A DNA stretch of 64,000 nt, from assembly GCA_026745465.1 (NCBI GenBank), contig JACYXH010000477.1, forward strand, positions 612,501 to 676,500, written 5' to 3'. Below are positions 35,774 through 62,955 of the stretch, piece after piece. Positions within the stretch are counted from its first letter, which is position 1. Each line of letters opens with the position of its first letter. This DNA comes from Lota lota. Lineage: Eukaryota > Chordata > Actinopteri > Gadiformes > Lotidae. A program made the translations under genes and the position numbers. The notes beneath the pieces are model-generated. The model had not been told where the DNA came from. It saw only the letters and a list, made by a program, of their open reading frames with translations, and searched no databases.

Positions 35774-38448
35774 GCTCCCTATCTCTCTCTCTCTCATATG
35801 ATATCAGAAATGTATGCATTTCAAGTGTGTGTATTTATCAATTTCTAAGATATGAACACAGAAAGAAGCTTAATCTTCCATATTATAGGCGATCAATAAT
35901 GCAATATTTGTATTCAACAAACACTTAATAATATTGAGATAAGTTGGAAATTTGGCACAAAATACCAATATGAATGTTGTCAACATGGGTTTTTAAAGTG
36001 TGCATTTCACATACAACCATGAGGAAAGATCATATTGGGATTGTAATATATGCACATGAAATAGTACACCTGCCTGCCATATCTGAATATAAAAAGGGTA
36101 GCAACTCGCTACCAGGTGCTGAATTTATGACATAATCTTTATATTTTATCATAAACCAAAACCGTGAAGATCCAGACTTCATTTCTGAGCATTGTTCAAC
36201 AGTGACATTTTTCTTAAAAGCCTATACTACTTGTACTGTTTATTATCTTACAAAGGGAGTAGACGAATCCGTAGAGAGAAAGATTGAAATTCAGGCCACT
36301 TTGTGGACTATACACATTGATAGGAACAACTGGCTGCCTTATTCCCAAAGTCCAAGGCCTTATGCCATCGTTAGCGACACTGTACATAGTATAAGCGTTA
36401 GACGGCTTCAGAACCATTCAGTCTTCATATCAAGGCAGCTGTTCTTCTGTTCATGATTTCTGCACTATTTCCTCATCTTTGTTCATTTGTTATATTTTGA
36501 GTTAATTATCAGTGTTATAGATGATGCATATTGTATAGACTATGAACTTGTCCCCTTACTAGTTATATATGGAGAATAAGATGATATGCTGGCATTTTTA
36601 TGAAAACCTTTGGCAGACATGCATTCCGCTTGAGATCATTTGGCATTCTCTAACCCCACCCCCCACCCACCCATCCCTTGGGTTGAATTTAGAGTATCGA
36701 TGGTATGGAAATGGCTATGTTACCTGTGGAGTCTGGAAGCTGAGATGCGATGGCTAGGCTAGTTGTCGGTTGCCATCTTGAGATCTGGAGGCCATGAGAC
36801 AGTGTTAGTTGAAATCCAGCCTTATTTCCATACCAAAGATGATTTATTATAACGTTGAGATTATCATATCTGCATACACTCCTTGTTACCATTAAGAAAG
36901 AAGGGAAACTTGGCAGCATTAGAGATTTCTTTTGTTTAACTTAAAAATAATTTTATGGCATTAAAAAAAGAAACATTCATTTGCAAAAATCTATGTAAAG
37001 TATGTACATTTATACGGTCACTCTCCTATGCTTTATAGGCAACTATGGACCAGAAAGCATGTTGAAACCATCACTGCTAGCCAGGTAGGCTATGTGATAT
37101 AGTAGGATGCTATGCTTGAGTTTCTGACTATTGTCATTGTTGTATAAGTCATGTTAAGCTCCATCTGTATATAGGATAGATACATAGCTATTTGATGTAT
37201 CAAGACACTATATTATGGCCATTATTCTAGCTAAGTATGTGCCATCATGAAAAAAAAAAAAGCTTAACCGAAATTATAGTAGGCAAGAATACTGTGTGTG
37301 TTATGTGTTACATTTCTGGCTTGATTTGTTGTTCAAGTGATGCTGTCTATTGGGTCTCTCGCTTGCTGATGTATTTAGTTTCCGTTACGTTTAATTTTTA
37401 ACGCTAATAGGCCTCTGCCGTTGCCGATTGTGATGTGTGCTTTCGAGCGGGAACAATGGCATGGTGCATTGATACGAGGGGATACAAAAAAAAAAGTTGT
37501 TATCCTTTTAGCTGGTTGAAAACATTTCTGTGACAAACATTGCGCTCAAATCCTTTCAGCAGACACTGGAGAAAAAAAAGTCAATGAATCATATTTCAAA
37601 CAAACTTTGAAAGTTCACATTGTTGCACTAAATTTGTATGACACAAGGCTTTGCCACACCTTTATGGACAAATGGTAATGATGGATACCCGCAAAAAATA
37701 TTTTTGTTATGACAACATGAGTAAGGAACCTTAATTGAAATGTCAGAAAATGACTGTCAGAATAATTGTCTTGTAGCAAAATGTGCATTAATCTCAGTGA
37801 GATACACATTCTTACTCATTCTCATACATGAGAATAAAAGCATTGAGGATAGAAAAATGTTGAAATAACCTTTTAAAACCTACATGCTCATTATGTTGAT
37901 AAAAATGATTGTACGCACGCATGTGTGATGACTTCTATCGTACTTTGTATTCTTGGTAACCACTGTCGTGATTTGGGCGGGTTCTGTTAATCAGACAGAC
38001 AGTGCTAGTTCTTGAGTTGCGCAACTTTCATTGTGTGCTGTTTACTAAGTTAATATTGTTCTTAATGCTATATGTTTTGACTATGTTTTTCAGTCAATTT
38101 TTACATATTGTTTCACAAAAGGCATTTTGTGACGTTAACATTTTTCCTCATCATTTCTTTTTTTTTTTAATGTTAATAAGGCACTGATATTTCAATTTGA
38201 ATGAAGGAAAAAAAAACTAAAAACAATGCACCATAAAGATGTACAGGAGACGGTGACTCTTAATCCTGTACCTTCGACTGACCCAGTACCAACTCTGTCC
38301 GTTTCTACCAGTAGAATAGCCGTCCTCTGTGGTGTTGTCTGGTGTACTGCTTAATGTACAGTAGCTTGTTAATATTGCAACAGCGTTGTTTCCTTTTTTT
38401 CAATGGAAAGTACTCACTGGTGAGATTTTTAAAGTGGTTTTAAAAGCC

Positions 38449-38454
38449 AATAAA
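38449..38454 (+). terminator. rfx7: rfx7 polyadenylation signal
   Basis: AATAAA followed by a T-rich stretch, about 3.0 kb after the stop codon and before the sequence changes to a TG microsatellite. Confidence 0.65.
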
Positions 38455-38499
38455 CTTTTTTAAAGAATGTTCTCTTGCCCCATGCCTCCTAATTGGTTA

Positions 38500-38541
<42 letters not shown>

Positions 38542-38759
38542 TACATTTGAACCTATGTAAACACTCATTGAAATGATCAAAACATCACTTCACAGGCTAG
38601 AACTCGCTATAGTCAATGACCCATATAGATTTTTCTATTTGGCTTTGCTTGCCTCATCTTTTCACACATGTATCACCATACACTATAATACATAGTCTAA
38701 TATGTTTTTTTAACAGTGAAGTTTATGTGAAGCTAAAAAACCTTTCCATCATCATCTCA

Positions 38760-38985
38760 GCATGGGGTTAGAGGTCATGTCAGCTCTTCAGCTGACCCCG
38801 GGGGGTCATTTGGGGAGTGGTGTCTCCCACATACAGCCGCTGACCAATCAGAGCAGAATCCTTTGGCCATCGGCTCTGCTTTCCCAGGGCCTCATGATAT
38901 TCATAACATGTTAATGACCTTTACCCTATTGATCATGGCCGCTGCAGCCTGCCCCGTGTGTGGAGCCTCTTTATAGCCTAAACCT
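38760..38985. promoter_or_regulatory. Possible conserved non-coding element
   Basis: About 225 bp of mixed, non-repetitive sequence stand out from AT-rich surroundings. It has GACCAATCAGAGC (CCAAT-type), GATATTCATAACATGTTAAT (homeodomain/forkhead-like), a CAGCTG box and CTTTATAG. It contains no open frame. Conservation cannot be tested here. Confidence 0.25.
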
Positions 38986-39756
38986 CAGCACTACCACTGC
39001 GTGAGTCAACACATTTCATAGGATATGCAGCATCAAGGAGTTACCTATTAGTTTATGGCACCTATTATACTATAGACACAATATGCATGGGTCAGAACTC
39101 AACTTAAGGTTCTTTGGAAGTTCAAAAAGTGTTCCACAAATGAACAAAAAGCAGACAAGGGGTTATCGTTGTGGGTGTGGTAATGTTGGTATTATAAGAA
39201 TATTGTGAATGTGCATGAAGAATGATTGTAAACAGGGCTGCAATGCATTTGTTACTAGGCTTCGTTTAACGTAAGCTTTAAAATAAACTATTAATGCAAG
39301 ATAGTATAGCCTCTATTTGATTATATAGTAAATTGTAAAAAAAATAGTTCCACTGAATTCAGAAGGACATTTCAAATTAATGAGCCAGAATATTATTCGA
39401 CACACGTGCTCTTAGAGATAAGTCGAGCTGTGGAATATAGCAAAGAGACAATACAATGATTAAATCAATAGTTAGCTCTAATCAATATATGATTCCACTA
39501 CTGCCTCATTTGATTGGATACTGAAGTGCTAGGTCAGGTGCAGAAGTCTGGCTGGCCCTCATTGTTACACCACCATGCCATTTAAACCTTCATACAATGG
39601 CTACACAGAGGAGATGTGTGTGTGTGTATATAGCTTATATTTGCATAGGTAGGCCTATTGTAAAGTGTTCTTTATCCCCCCCCCCCCTGTTTACATTTGA
39701 TTACCTTAGATTTGACGAAGACGTAGATTGGATGAGTGAGACTTGGTGTGTGTGTT

Positions 39757-39758
<2 letters not shown>

Positions 39759-39789
<31 letters not shown>
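39759..39789. repeat. Long G homopolymer
   Basis: About 30 consecutive G. A second G run with a TG prefix lies at 39883-39937. Confidence 0.95.
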
Positions 39790-39790
<1 letters not shown>

Positions 39791-39879
39791 GTTCTGCTGA
39801 TGCTGCATGGGCGATCACTCAGTTGGAGGCCATTGTGTTGCAGCTGAATGAGGACAGAGGGATAGGAGTGGGAGGGGTG

Positions 39880-39931
<52 letters not shown>

Positions 39932-40615
39932 GGGGGGTTGTGGTCATTGTCAACCCGAACGGCTGTTGGATCAATACCTGAATTCATTAAGCAGCTAACT
40001 TGGAGCCATCGATAGTTCTCATAATTACCAGCTTCTGTGGCCAGAGCAGCTGTGTCAGGACAATTGTATTTCCTGTCCCAACTGATATTGGTCAATAGGC
40101 TTGTAAAAGTGTCATAGGAGCTGGTTTAAAGAAACAAAAAGTTGAACATTAATGGTGGTTATGTTATTCTAAAGTAGCCCATTGGTCTATGTTTGTGAAA
40201 CATCTGGAATTCGTCAAAAGTGTTTTGTCACATTTTTAATGCAGGCCTACATATGATAGGCTGCACTATATATTGGTCACCCTTTTGCCTAATTACATGA
40301 TAAGGGCTCCAGGTCTCTTTACCACTATGATTTTGATTTTATAGATAAACCAAAACTGCCTGATCTACAAAGAGCTATGATATCGTGGCCGAGTGACCAT
40401 GGTTATTGTTGGTCACTCACCTCAGTCCGTAGAGAGCATACGTATGCCCCTAGGCGTCTCTGGCGCGCATGCGTTGAAGGGCGGTCGGTGGGTGTGGGCC
40501 CTTCACTTGCATAGTTGTTGGTCCTCTCGGGTCATTAGTGTTTTGGGGGAGCTGCGAAGAGCACGCCAGAGAGCGTTCGCGCGTAGTGTGAAACATGACA
40601 GAGCGCTTCGGATAA

Positions 40616-55075
<14,460 letters not shown>

Positions 55076-55276
55076 CACCACAACCTCCCACAGCCCTTTT
55101 AGACACACCACCACCAGTGACCCTTCTGGGCTTCCTGACCTGCACAGGTTTCTCAGGCACAGGAGATCAGGGAGCCGATGATGAGGGCTGTAGGTGTTGC
55201 TTCTTCTGGCGTTCCTCAGGATTTTAACTGCATGTTTTTACTTCTTTCTTTCCTTTTTTTTTTACAAAACAATCTG

Positions 55277-55282
<6 letters not shown>

Positions 55283-55373
<91 letters not shown>

Positions 55374-55377
55374 GCGC
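55283..55377. repeat. (TG)n microsatellite
   Basis: About 45 TG units with CG variants at the right end, in the prtg 3'UTR. Confidence 0.95.
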
Positions 55378-57132
55378 GTGCATGTATTGTGCATTGTCTG
55401 ACCTAAACCAAAGCTCACCTATGATGAATGTTTAAAAGAATGTCAAAAAATGTCTTTCGATTTCGGATTACATTTTCATTGTATTTAATCTCTACCACTG
55501 GAGCAGCAGGCGCGATTAATCCCTTTGAACTAACTGTCTACCTCAACTGTCTGTTTTTGTATGAGCATTTCTACCTCCTTTTTTCGCAGTACATGGTGCA
55601 GTATTCTGTCAAGACTCAGGGGGCAAGGTTGAAACATTTTAATTCCATGTCTCGTTTACCTGTGTAAGTGCATTATCGTTGTCGTATTTGGTTTTTCGAC
55701 CGTTTCTCCACATATTATTTGCAAGTTTAAAACAGCTTTTTATATGTCACATTTCATAGAATGCTGTGAAAAGAATAAGTGCATTACACATTGTCTGACT
55801 TTTTGAGTAATATCATACCAAAAAATGATGGCTGGCATTTCAGTGCACTGGTTTTTAATAGCTTTAACATGGCCTTATTGCGGAAGGGCTTGGCATTTTA
55901 TGGAAAAAGTAAATCCAAAGACGGGAAAGAAAAAATGTGTCCAAAGAATAATGAATTTTTAAGTGCTACCAAAAATAATACTATGTAGATGTACATTAAG
56001 AGTTTGTAGTCCAAACCTTTTTCTTAGCAATGAGCCAAGAAGCCCAGGAGGGGTAGTATGAATGGTTTTGCTCAATATGTCTTTTTTTTCCCTTAATGCT
56101 ATTGTTTCTTGGTGAAAGCTTTAACACAAGACTCCTGGCCTTGTGTTCCATTTGCCTTCTATAGAGCTGCTAAATGCAGCAGTGACACCGACGCTATTAT
56201 CCAAAGAGTTGTACGCTTCCTCAGATGGGTTTTGCTTTCATATCATTCTGCCTTTGGTGTGATACGGTAGATATTATTGACAACAGACCAAAGATTGTGT
56301 GTGTTCTGCGGGTGATAGATTATGATGGTGATGATTATTTTATCAAGGGATATCTGTCACTACTACTACTAGTCAATAATAATAATAATAATAATAATAA
56401 TACTGAATTGGGAAGTTATCTTTCTTTTCATAATATCCCTATGTCTTGTCTTGATGAAGACACGGATGCTGACTATCAAAATATTGACCCAATGTGTGAA
56501 GAGCAACATAATCAAATTTTATATCTATATAACAAAATAAATCTTACCAAAGAAACTTAAAGTCTCTGTTATTTAGCGATTTGTTTTTTCTTTGGTTTGC
56601 ATTTTGGAAAAACATTATTGCATATAAATGTGATAGGATTTTCAAGAGTTTTAGAAGACGTTTTAACATAAAGGATAGTCCGTTGCGTTGTGTCAAGCTT
56701 GAGAGATCAAACAGTGTTCCTCTGTCTATTTGGTTGTGTCCAAAGGAGAACACTTAAAGGTTGTTTAGGTTACATAGAACTTTGGTTTAATTTCACCGTT
56801 TAGCATATTTCTTTGTTCCAAAATCCCAAACTTAATTTGATCAATGTCTTAACCTGATTAACAATGGTTTGTAGTGTATTTTTCCCCTGTGGAATGGATT
56901 GGTAAAAATGGCCAAATTGTGTTCACTGGTAGTTAATCTACCTGAACTCCAATGCCAATTGTAAAGGAGAATTCGTTTTTATTGTTATTATTTAACTTAT
57001 GCTTCTCTCATTTCAAATGTTGTAATATGTTCATAATTTTGTCCCCCGTTAAACTTCTATATTTTTTGTATTTTCTGTGCTGAAATGTTGTTACATCCCT
57101 CTTTGATTCTCTCAAGATGGCCACAAGTAGAA

Positions 57133-57138
57133 AATAAA
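57133..57138 (+). terminator. prtg: prtg polyadenylation signal
   Basis: AATAAA 2.06 kb after the stop, followed 60 bp later by the TG microsatellite at 57198. Confidence 0.55.
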
Positions 57139-57197
57139 ACGATTACTGAAAAAGACAATGCTTCACAAACTTTATTTGGGATGTGGTGATTAGATTT

Positions 57198-57713
<516 letters not shown>

Positions 57714-59340
57714 ATGCGCATTGAAAAGTGCTATTTTTGCTCGGGGCCTGTTTACCCCGGGCATGGGAACATGTTTGTTCGAAATGATTGCAAGGTATGT
57801 TGCTATCTCGTTGAGTAACCGACTGTAGTTTTATGTGCTATCGTTGTTTTTCAGTGGTGCTAGCCAAATGGCTAATGTCATAGCCATTTAAACGTGCTTT
57901 AGGAACTCACTTGGTACCATGCAATGGTCTATTCAGTGCGCAAACGAAATCCGTGGCTCTTAGATTATATTGAAAGCATGTAACTTTTATATGAAATTAT
58001 CAATAACATTAGTTGTCTGTTAACGTGTTAGCGGACAGAAGCAGCTATATGGCGAAATAGTCGATGAATACGCCAAAAGGTTATTTTCCTCTTTTGATGT
58101 TGTGGCGCCCTCTAGCGAACGTTATCGGAACAAATATACCTGACAGTGTGCAACCCTCTTCTCCATTAAGTTTATTTGTCTTCATCTGCGTTTGTTTCTT
58201 TTTCTCTAGGTTTTCCGATTCTGCAAATCCAAATGTCACAAAAACTTCAAGAAGAAGCGTAATCCAAGAAAGACAAGATGGACTAAAGCCTTCAGGAAAG
58301 CGGCAGGAAAGGAGTTGACAGTGGTGAGTTGGTTTTCTATTTAATTTCAATAGATTTACATCATGTATCCCAATGCTTGTCTACTCAGATTTCCTTGTTA
58401 ACATGACTATACTACTGTTTGTTTTTTAGGATAATGCTTTGGAGTTTGAGAAACGACGAAATATTCCTCTTAAATACCAGCGTGAGCTTTGGAACAAGAC
58501 AGGTAATTCTTAACTACACTTTAAAGCTAGAATTGGTTATCTGTTGATTCTATGAACTCAATCAAATGTATAATTTGCATTTATGAATCCATAATGTCCT
58601 ATCTATTCCAGTGGAAGCTATGAAGAAAGTGGAAGTAATAAAACAGAAACGACAGGCACGATTCATAATTAACAGGTAAGATATACTTTTCATACATAAG
58701 TTGATGTTGTCATCAATTAACAATGCCATATTGTATGTCAGCACTCCTTAAATGTGGGACTTTGATCAGTAGGAGAGCGTGTTGGTTGTGCTGCAGCATT
58801 GGTACTCATGCCATTTAAATTTTTGTCTCCATCTCTCTAGATTGAAGAAGGGCAAACAGTTGGACAAAGAAGAGGCCATCATCTCGGTCAAGAAGAATAT
58901 TCACCTGATCAAGGCGCCACATGCGGGTAAGACAGCTGGCACAACGAATTATGTCCGAGGATGAGGAGGTTTGACCCCCAGCCGATAAGTTCTGGTTTCA
59001 AACCCTGATCCTTGCAGTCTATTTGTAGGCATCCTTTAGCAAGATCTCATACCCCTACCTGCTTATTAATGTGTATCTAAAAATAGTTATTTGGTTGAAA
59101 GCATCAATAAATAGTTACTAAATGACAATAGTCAACTTAAATTGAAACAGTCACAGCTTGATCAGATATGTTGCCCCTTGTGACTTCTACAATGCTTGTA
59201 TATTGTACATATTGTACTCTTTATTGTGTAAGAGTTGTTCTAATCGACTCGTCTGTCCTCTAGGGAAAGCCAAACAAATGGAAGAAAAGATGGTGCAAAA
59301 GTTGCAAGAAGACGTGGACATGGTGGAGGAAGACATCTGA
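57714..59340 (+). CDS. rsl24d1: Ribosomal L24 domain-containing protein 1 (RLP24 homologue)
   Basis: Nucleolar factor that occupies the L24 site on pre-60S particles and is swapped for ribosomal protein L24 late in assembly. Exons: 57714-57794, 58210-58323, 58430-58502, 58612-58675, 58841-58926, 59264-59340. All phases close: 495 bp, 164 aa, against about 163 in human. The N-terminal L24e zinc-ribbon has Cys6, Cys9, Cys32 and Cys36 ([30 protein letters not shown]) intact. A very basic central region ([17 protein letters not shown]) suits rRNA binding, and the acidic end is [15 protein letters not shown] copy lies in the intron after 58926. Identification is secure because almost every residue fits the family. 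Confidence 0.97.
58965..59125 (+). mobile_element. tRNA-derived SINE copy (degraded)
   Basis: CTGGTTTCAAACCCTGATCC (B-box-like), TGTAGGCATCCTTTAGCAAG, CCCCTACCTGCTTATTAATG, TGTATCT and TACTAAATGACAATAG occur in the order of the other copies. It lies in the last rsl24d1 intron. Confidence 0.65.
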
Positions 59341-59400
59341 TCCAACGGGCCAGATGCACTTTTCAATCCATTGTTCCATATTTCAATAAAATAACAAGAC
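59341..59400 (+). terminator. rsl24d1: rsl24d1 short 3'UTR and polyadenylation signal
   Basis: AATAAA at 59385-59390 lies only 45 bp after the stop. Short 3'UTRs are usual for ribosome-related genes. Confidence 0.7.
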
Positions 59401-60709
59401 GTTACTTTTATTTACTGAAGATCTTAAAGGAATGTAGACTTCCCTTGTCTGAAATGTATTGCATACAATATCATATGATGTTGATTCTACAGGTGTTCTG
59501 AATTAGCATTTATTCCCGCTGATAATGTTAGTTTGTTAAACAGTGTGAAATTAATTCCAAATCTACTTTAATCATCTGTTGGATAATTCTGTATATAAGT
59601 TATTCTGTTTTAACCAATTATTCCACATCTGTAAACGTGATTGGGATTGTCAAGTTGGCTCATTCTATCGCAAGAATGTGGGAAATGGATGACAGTTTTT
59701 GAAAACAAAATAAAAGCTACTTGTACTCAATGTATTTATTGCTATGCGCAAAGACAATATTGTTTAAACAGTCATTTTGAATAAATTTAGAAGTAAATAT
59801 GGTGTAGAAAGTGGCAAGGCAGGGCCATCATGGTTAAAAAATAATCTTGTTTCAACTCTCAAGGGGGTAACTCCAGCTCCAGTGTAGGGATAATTTCAGG
59901 CACATTTGGATGTCTACTTTTCACATCTGAGAAGTGCAGCATAAATGCTAAATATTTGGGGCCTACAGATACTTTCTCCAAGATTCATATTTACAAAATA
60001 TAAAAGCTATTGAAGTTATAAAATAGGCCATATTCATGATATAATTCCTGTTATAGTCTATTAGTTTTAATAAGTCAAATATTACAAAGCTGCTAGGCAA
60101 CCACAATCTAGCATGAATTCATGTCATTGCTGAAGATGGGATGTCTTGTTTTTGTGTTCCTCACCCCTGTCCTGTCCTTCAGTTATTACTTTGATAGTTA
60201 CTATTTTTTTTATCATGTAGACACCAGGGCAGTATTTTATTAATCTCTAAATAAAGCATGATTATGGTTGAATCCGACTGAATTTAAAACATCCATCACA
60301 CACACACACACACACACAGCTGATTATACAATCGCAGCCATAGATTTTGTTTGGTCAACGCCGCCTACTCTTAACTTGTAATTAGTCAAAAAGTGCAACA
60401 CGTTCGTGAGGCTAAAATATGTCATTGATAGGGTTGAGGTGTAGTGTTTGGTACCCCAAGAGCCTCCCGTGTATTGACAGCCAATGTGTTTGTTCCCACT
60501 ACCTCGTTTTAGTATCATAGCAAGGACGCGCCTGGAAGATTGTGGTGTCTTTGCTTTCACCTCCTAGGGGTAAAAGCCGTCACTTGCGTCTAGCTGCTGT
60601 AGCTGTTAACCAGTCGCCCCGCATTTCACTGCAACTGCTTTATCTCCAATTGCGCGGGGGCTGATTTCTTGTTCCCGTACTTTTGTTACCTCGGCTAACA
60701 CACACCGCA
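59401..60709. other. Intergenic, including the arpp19 promoter side
   Basis: AT-rich for the first kilobase, with a CA run at 60298-60318 and no gene recognised. From about 60440 the sequence becomes more GC-rich and includes a CCAGTCGCCCCGC stretch. This is the likely arpp19 promoter and 5'UTR. Confidence 0.5.
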
Positions 60710-61683
60710 ATGTCCGAGGAGGTTGGTGGCGCAATTAATTCCGAGGAACAGCAGGTAAATCAAAGTTTACTTAATGGCAAATGTTCTAGCTGGTTTTGCT
60801 AGGTAAGGTAGCTTCCGCCAACATGGTTGAATGGATGAAATGTTGCCTTCCAGCAGGCGGTTAGCAACAAGCTAGTTAGCTTACTGGTGATGGGGTTCCT
60901 AGTAGTACGTTTTACTCCGGGCGGGCAACTATACATGATAACAGAGAATACTTTCATACACAAACCATTAATCTAGATATCGTACAACACTGCAGAGATT
61001 GCCCGAGTTGTGATTCTTATATTTAAAAAAAAGTGTGTTACGTTTGCTAGTATAGTAGCTAGCAGGGAATGGAAGCTTACAGAACAGTGTGGGTATTATT
61101 CAGGGTGGCGCCTGATTATTAATAGCATGGTCAAATCTTTGCAGGATTGCATTTTCTTCTGAGAGGACTATTCTGTATATAAAAAATGTTGGGGGTTGGT
61201 AACGGGGAAAATCTGGCAACTATCATGTATGGACTCTTACATCATTTGTGAAAGTAAATAATGTCTCTGCCTTCTCATTACTTCTCTTCTTAATAGGAAA
61301 TGGAGGATAAAGTCATAAGTCCGGAGAAGGCAGAGGAAGCCAAATTGAAGACCAGATATCCTAATCTTGGGGCCAAGCCAGGGGGCTCAGACCTTCTCAG
61401 GAAAAGACTTCAGAAGGGGGTGTGTTTCATGCGTTAATAATGACAGCTTTCCTTTTTTAGCAAGTCAACATTTAGAACATGTAACTAATACATTTCATTT
61501 TTATTCTCACAGCAAAAGTATTTTGATTCTGGTGACTACAACATGGCCAAAGCAAAAATGAAGAACAAACAGTTGCCCATGGCTCCGACGGAGAAGACTG
61601 AGATCACGGGAGACCACATACCGACACCTCAGGACTTGCCTCAGAGAAAACCTTCCATTGTAGCCAGCAAACTTGCTGGTTGA
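60710..61683 (+). CDS. arpp19: cAMP-regulated phosphoprotein 19 (endosulfine family)
   Basis: Small, intrinsically disordered inhibitor of PP2A-B55. After phosphorylation by Greatwall/MASTL it blocks the phosphatase and allows mitotic entry. Exons: 60710-60754, 61297-61419, 61513-61683; 339 bp, 112 aa, the same length as human ARPP19. The Greatwall motif [15 protein letters not shown] has its Ser at residue 62 and the PKA site [12 protein letters not shown] has its Ser at residue 104. Both are intact. [16 protein letters not shown] and [15 protein letters not shown] are also conserved. [18 protein letters not shown] and the neighbouring myosin V gene favour ARPP19 over ENSA. Confidence 0.95.
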
Positions 61684-62480
61684 GTTAATGATAAGCATTT
61701 TATGTACATTATGTGTTCATTCCAACTTGCCTTGCATAGCAACCTGCCCAGTTCTATTTCTGTTTATCATTCACCATTTTGATGACTGGAAATGTAAGCT
61801 GAATGCTGAAAGCTGGAGATGGCAAAGTATAGGGCCATCACAGTGTTGTATTCAACAAATCTATAGTTAAAATAGTTGAGAATGAAGATTGACTATGAGT
61901 TTGCTGTATATTACTTCACCTGGAAATGCAAATACAAGCTTGTGTTCTTGGAAAACTTTCTGCATGGTAGCTTTCATTTAAATCATTTTTTCATTAGTGT
62001 TCCTGGAGATCTGTCACTAGGTTATGTTCACGATTTCACTTTTGCCGTACTGTTCATCCCAAAAGGTTTATGGAAAATATTATGCCTAACAAGTGAAGGC
62101 ATAACAAGTGAAGGCATTGGAAATAATCTAAGTTTTATTGTTATTTTAAATCCTTAGTCACCTATGTCCCACTCTCTATAAAACTATTGATAAGGCAACT
62201 GTTGCTAGCTGGTTGAGTTTTAGTTAATTGTAGTTACAAAGACTGCTGTAGTTCCAAATCATACTGACCTCTGGAAAGGCTTTTTAAGTAATGAACCGCT
62301 ATTCATCTTGAGCAACATTTGGTCAAAGTAACCTAGTGGTGAATCTAGCCTGAATTGTCTGCCACTGTCTTGAATGGAATCATTAAGGTTTTATACCAAG
62401 CAGCTCTAATGTTTGAAGTGTGCATGTACATTTATAGTGCAATCACACTGTGCCATGTTTTTCTTTTTTGTAAATAAAAT
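61684..62480 (+). other. arpp19: arpp19 3' untranslated region
   Basis: From the TGA at 61681-61683 to an AATAAA at 62473-62478 there is only AT-rich sequence. Open frames in it resemble nothing known. Confidence 0.6.
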
Positions 62481-62955
62481 AGTTTTGCATAATAACTGAA
62501 TCGGCGTATCACATTTATTCGGCCAACCGTGTATTGCATTTGAAAAGTGATGTGTGTTTCGAAGAGATTCAGTCGACCAACAGGCTCCTATATACGTGAC
62601 TATTAAGTTTGAATAATTATGATAGTTATTCTGAGACGTCTGACCGCTGGGGGGCACGCGTGTCAATCGGAGAAACGTGTCACTGCACGCTCCAACTGAT
62701 CTCACTATTTGATGTAGGAGTCAATTCTACCGTAAAGGTAGAATTGTTCCGTTCTTACGGCTGATGAAGATATAGGATCCCGCTGACCTGGGCTCCACTA
62801 CTTTGAAACGTTGCAATGAAATATGAATCGAACTTACTGATCCCATAGTCTGCTGCTGCTGCCTAGTTCTTGCCAAATTCCTATCCACTGAAATGGACTT
62901 TTACCGTCAACGAGGTTTGTAGTAGCCGGTATAGAGAGCTCCCAAGTCAATTGCC
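62481..62955 (+). promoter_or_regulatory. myo5a: Myosin V gene promoter side / 5'UTR
   Basis: Between the arpp19 polyadenylation signal and the myosin ATG. It contains a perfect 10-bp stem hairpin CAATTCTACC/GGTAGAATTG with loop GTAAA (62722-62746). No TATA box was identified. Confidence 0.35.

Larger units (their letters stand above)
35435..38470 (+). other. rfx7: rfx7 3' untranslated region
   Basis: About 3 kb of AT-rich sequence without a credible coding frame follows the TAA at 35432-35434, up to an AATAAA at 38449-38454. Long 3'UTRs are usual for RFX7. Confidence 0.7.
38471..40560. other. Intergenic region between rfx7 and prtg
   Basis: It contains a TG repeat at 38505-38540, a possible conserved regulatory block at 38760-38985, and two long G runs (39759-39789; TG then G at 39883-39937). 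No gene is recognised. The last few hundred bases before 40616 are likely prtg promoter and 5'UTR. Confidence 0.55.
55076..57140 (+). other. prtg: prtg 3' untranslated region
   Basis: About 2 kb without a credible gene runs from the TGA at 55073-55075 to an AATAAA at 57133-57138. It contains a long TG repeat (55283-55377) and a (TAA)n run (about 56376-56402). Confidence 0.6.

Noticed and set aside
56225-56560. 111-codon plus-strand frame after prtg
   Set aside because: Lies in the prtg 3'UTR, contains a run of Asn from a TAA/AAT repeat, and resembles nothing known.
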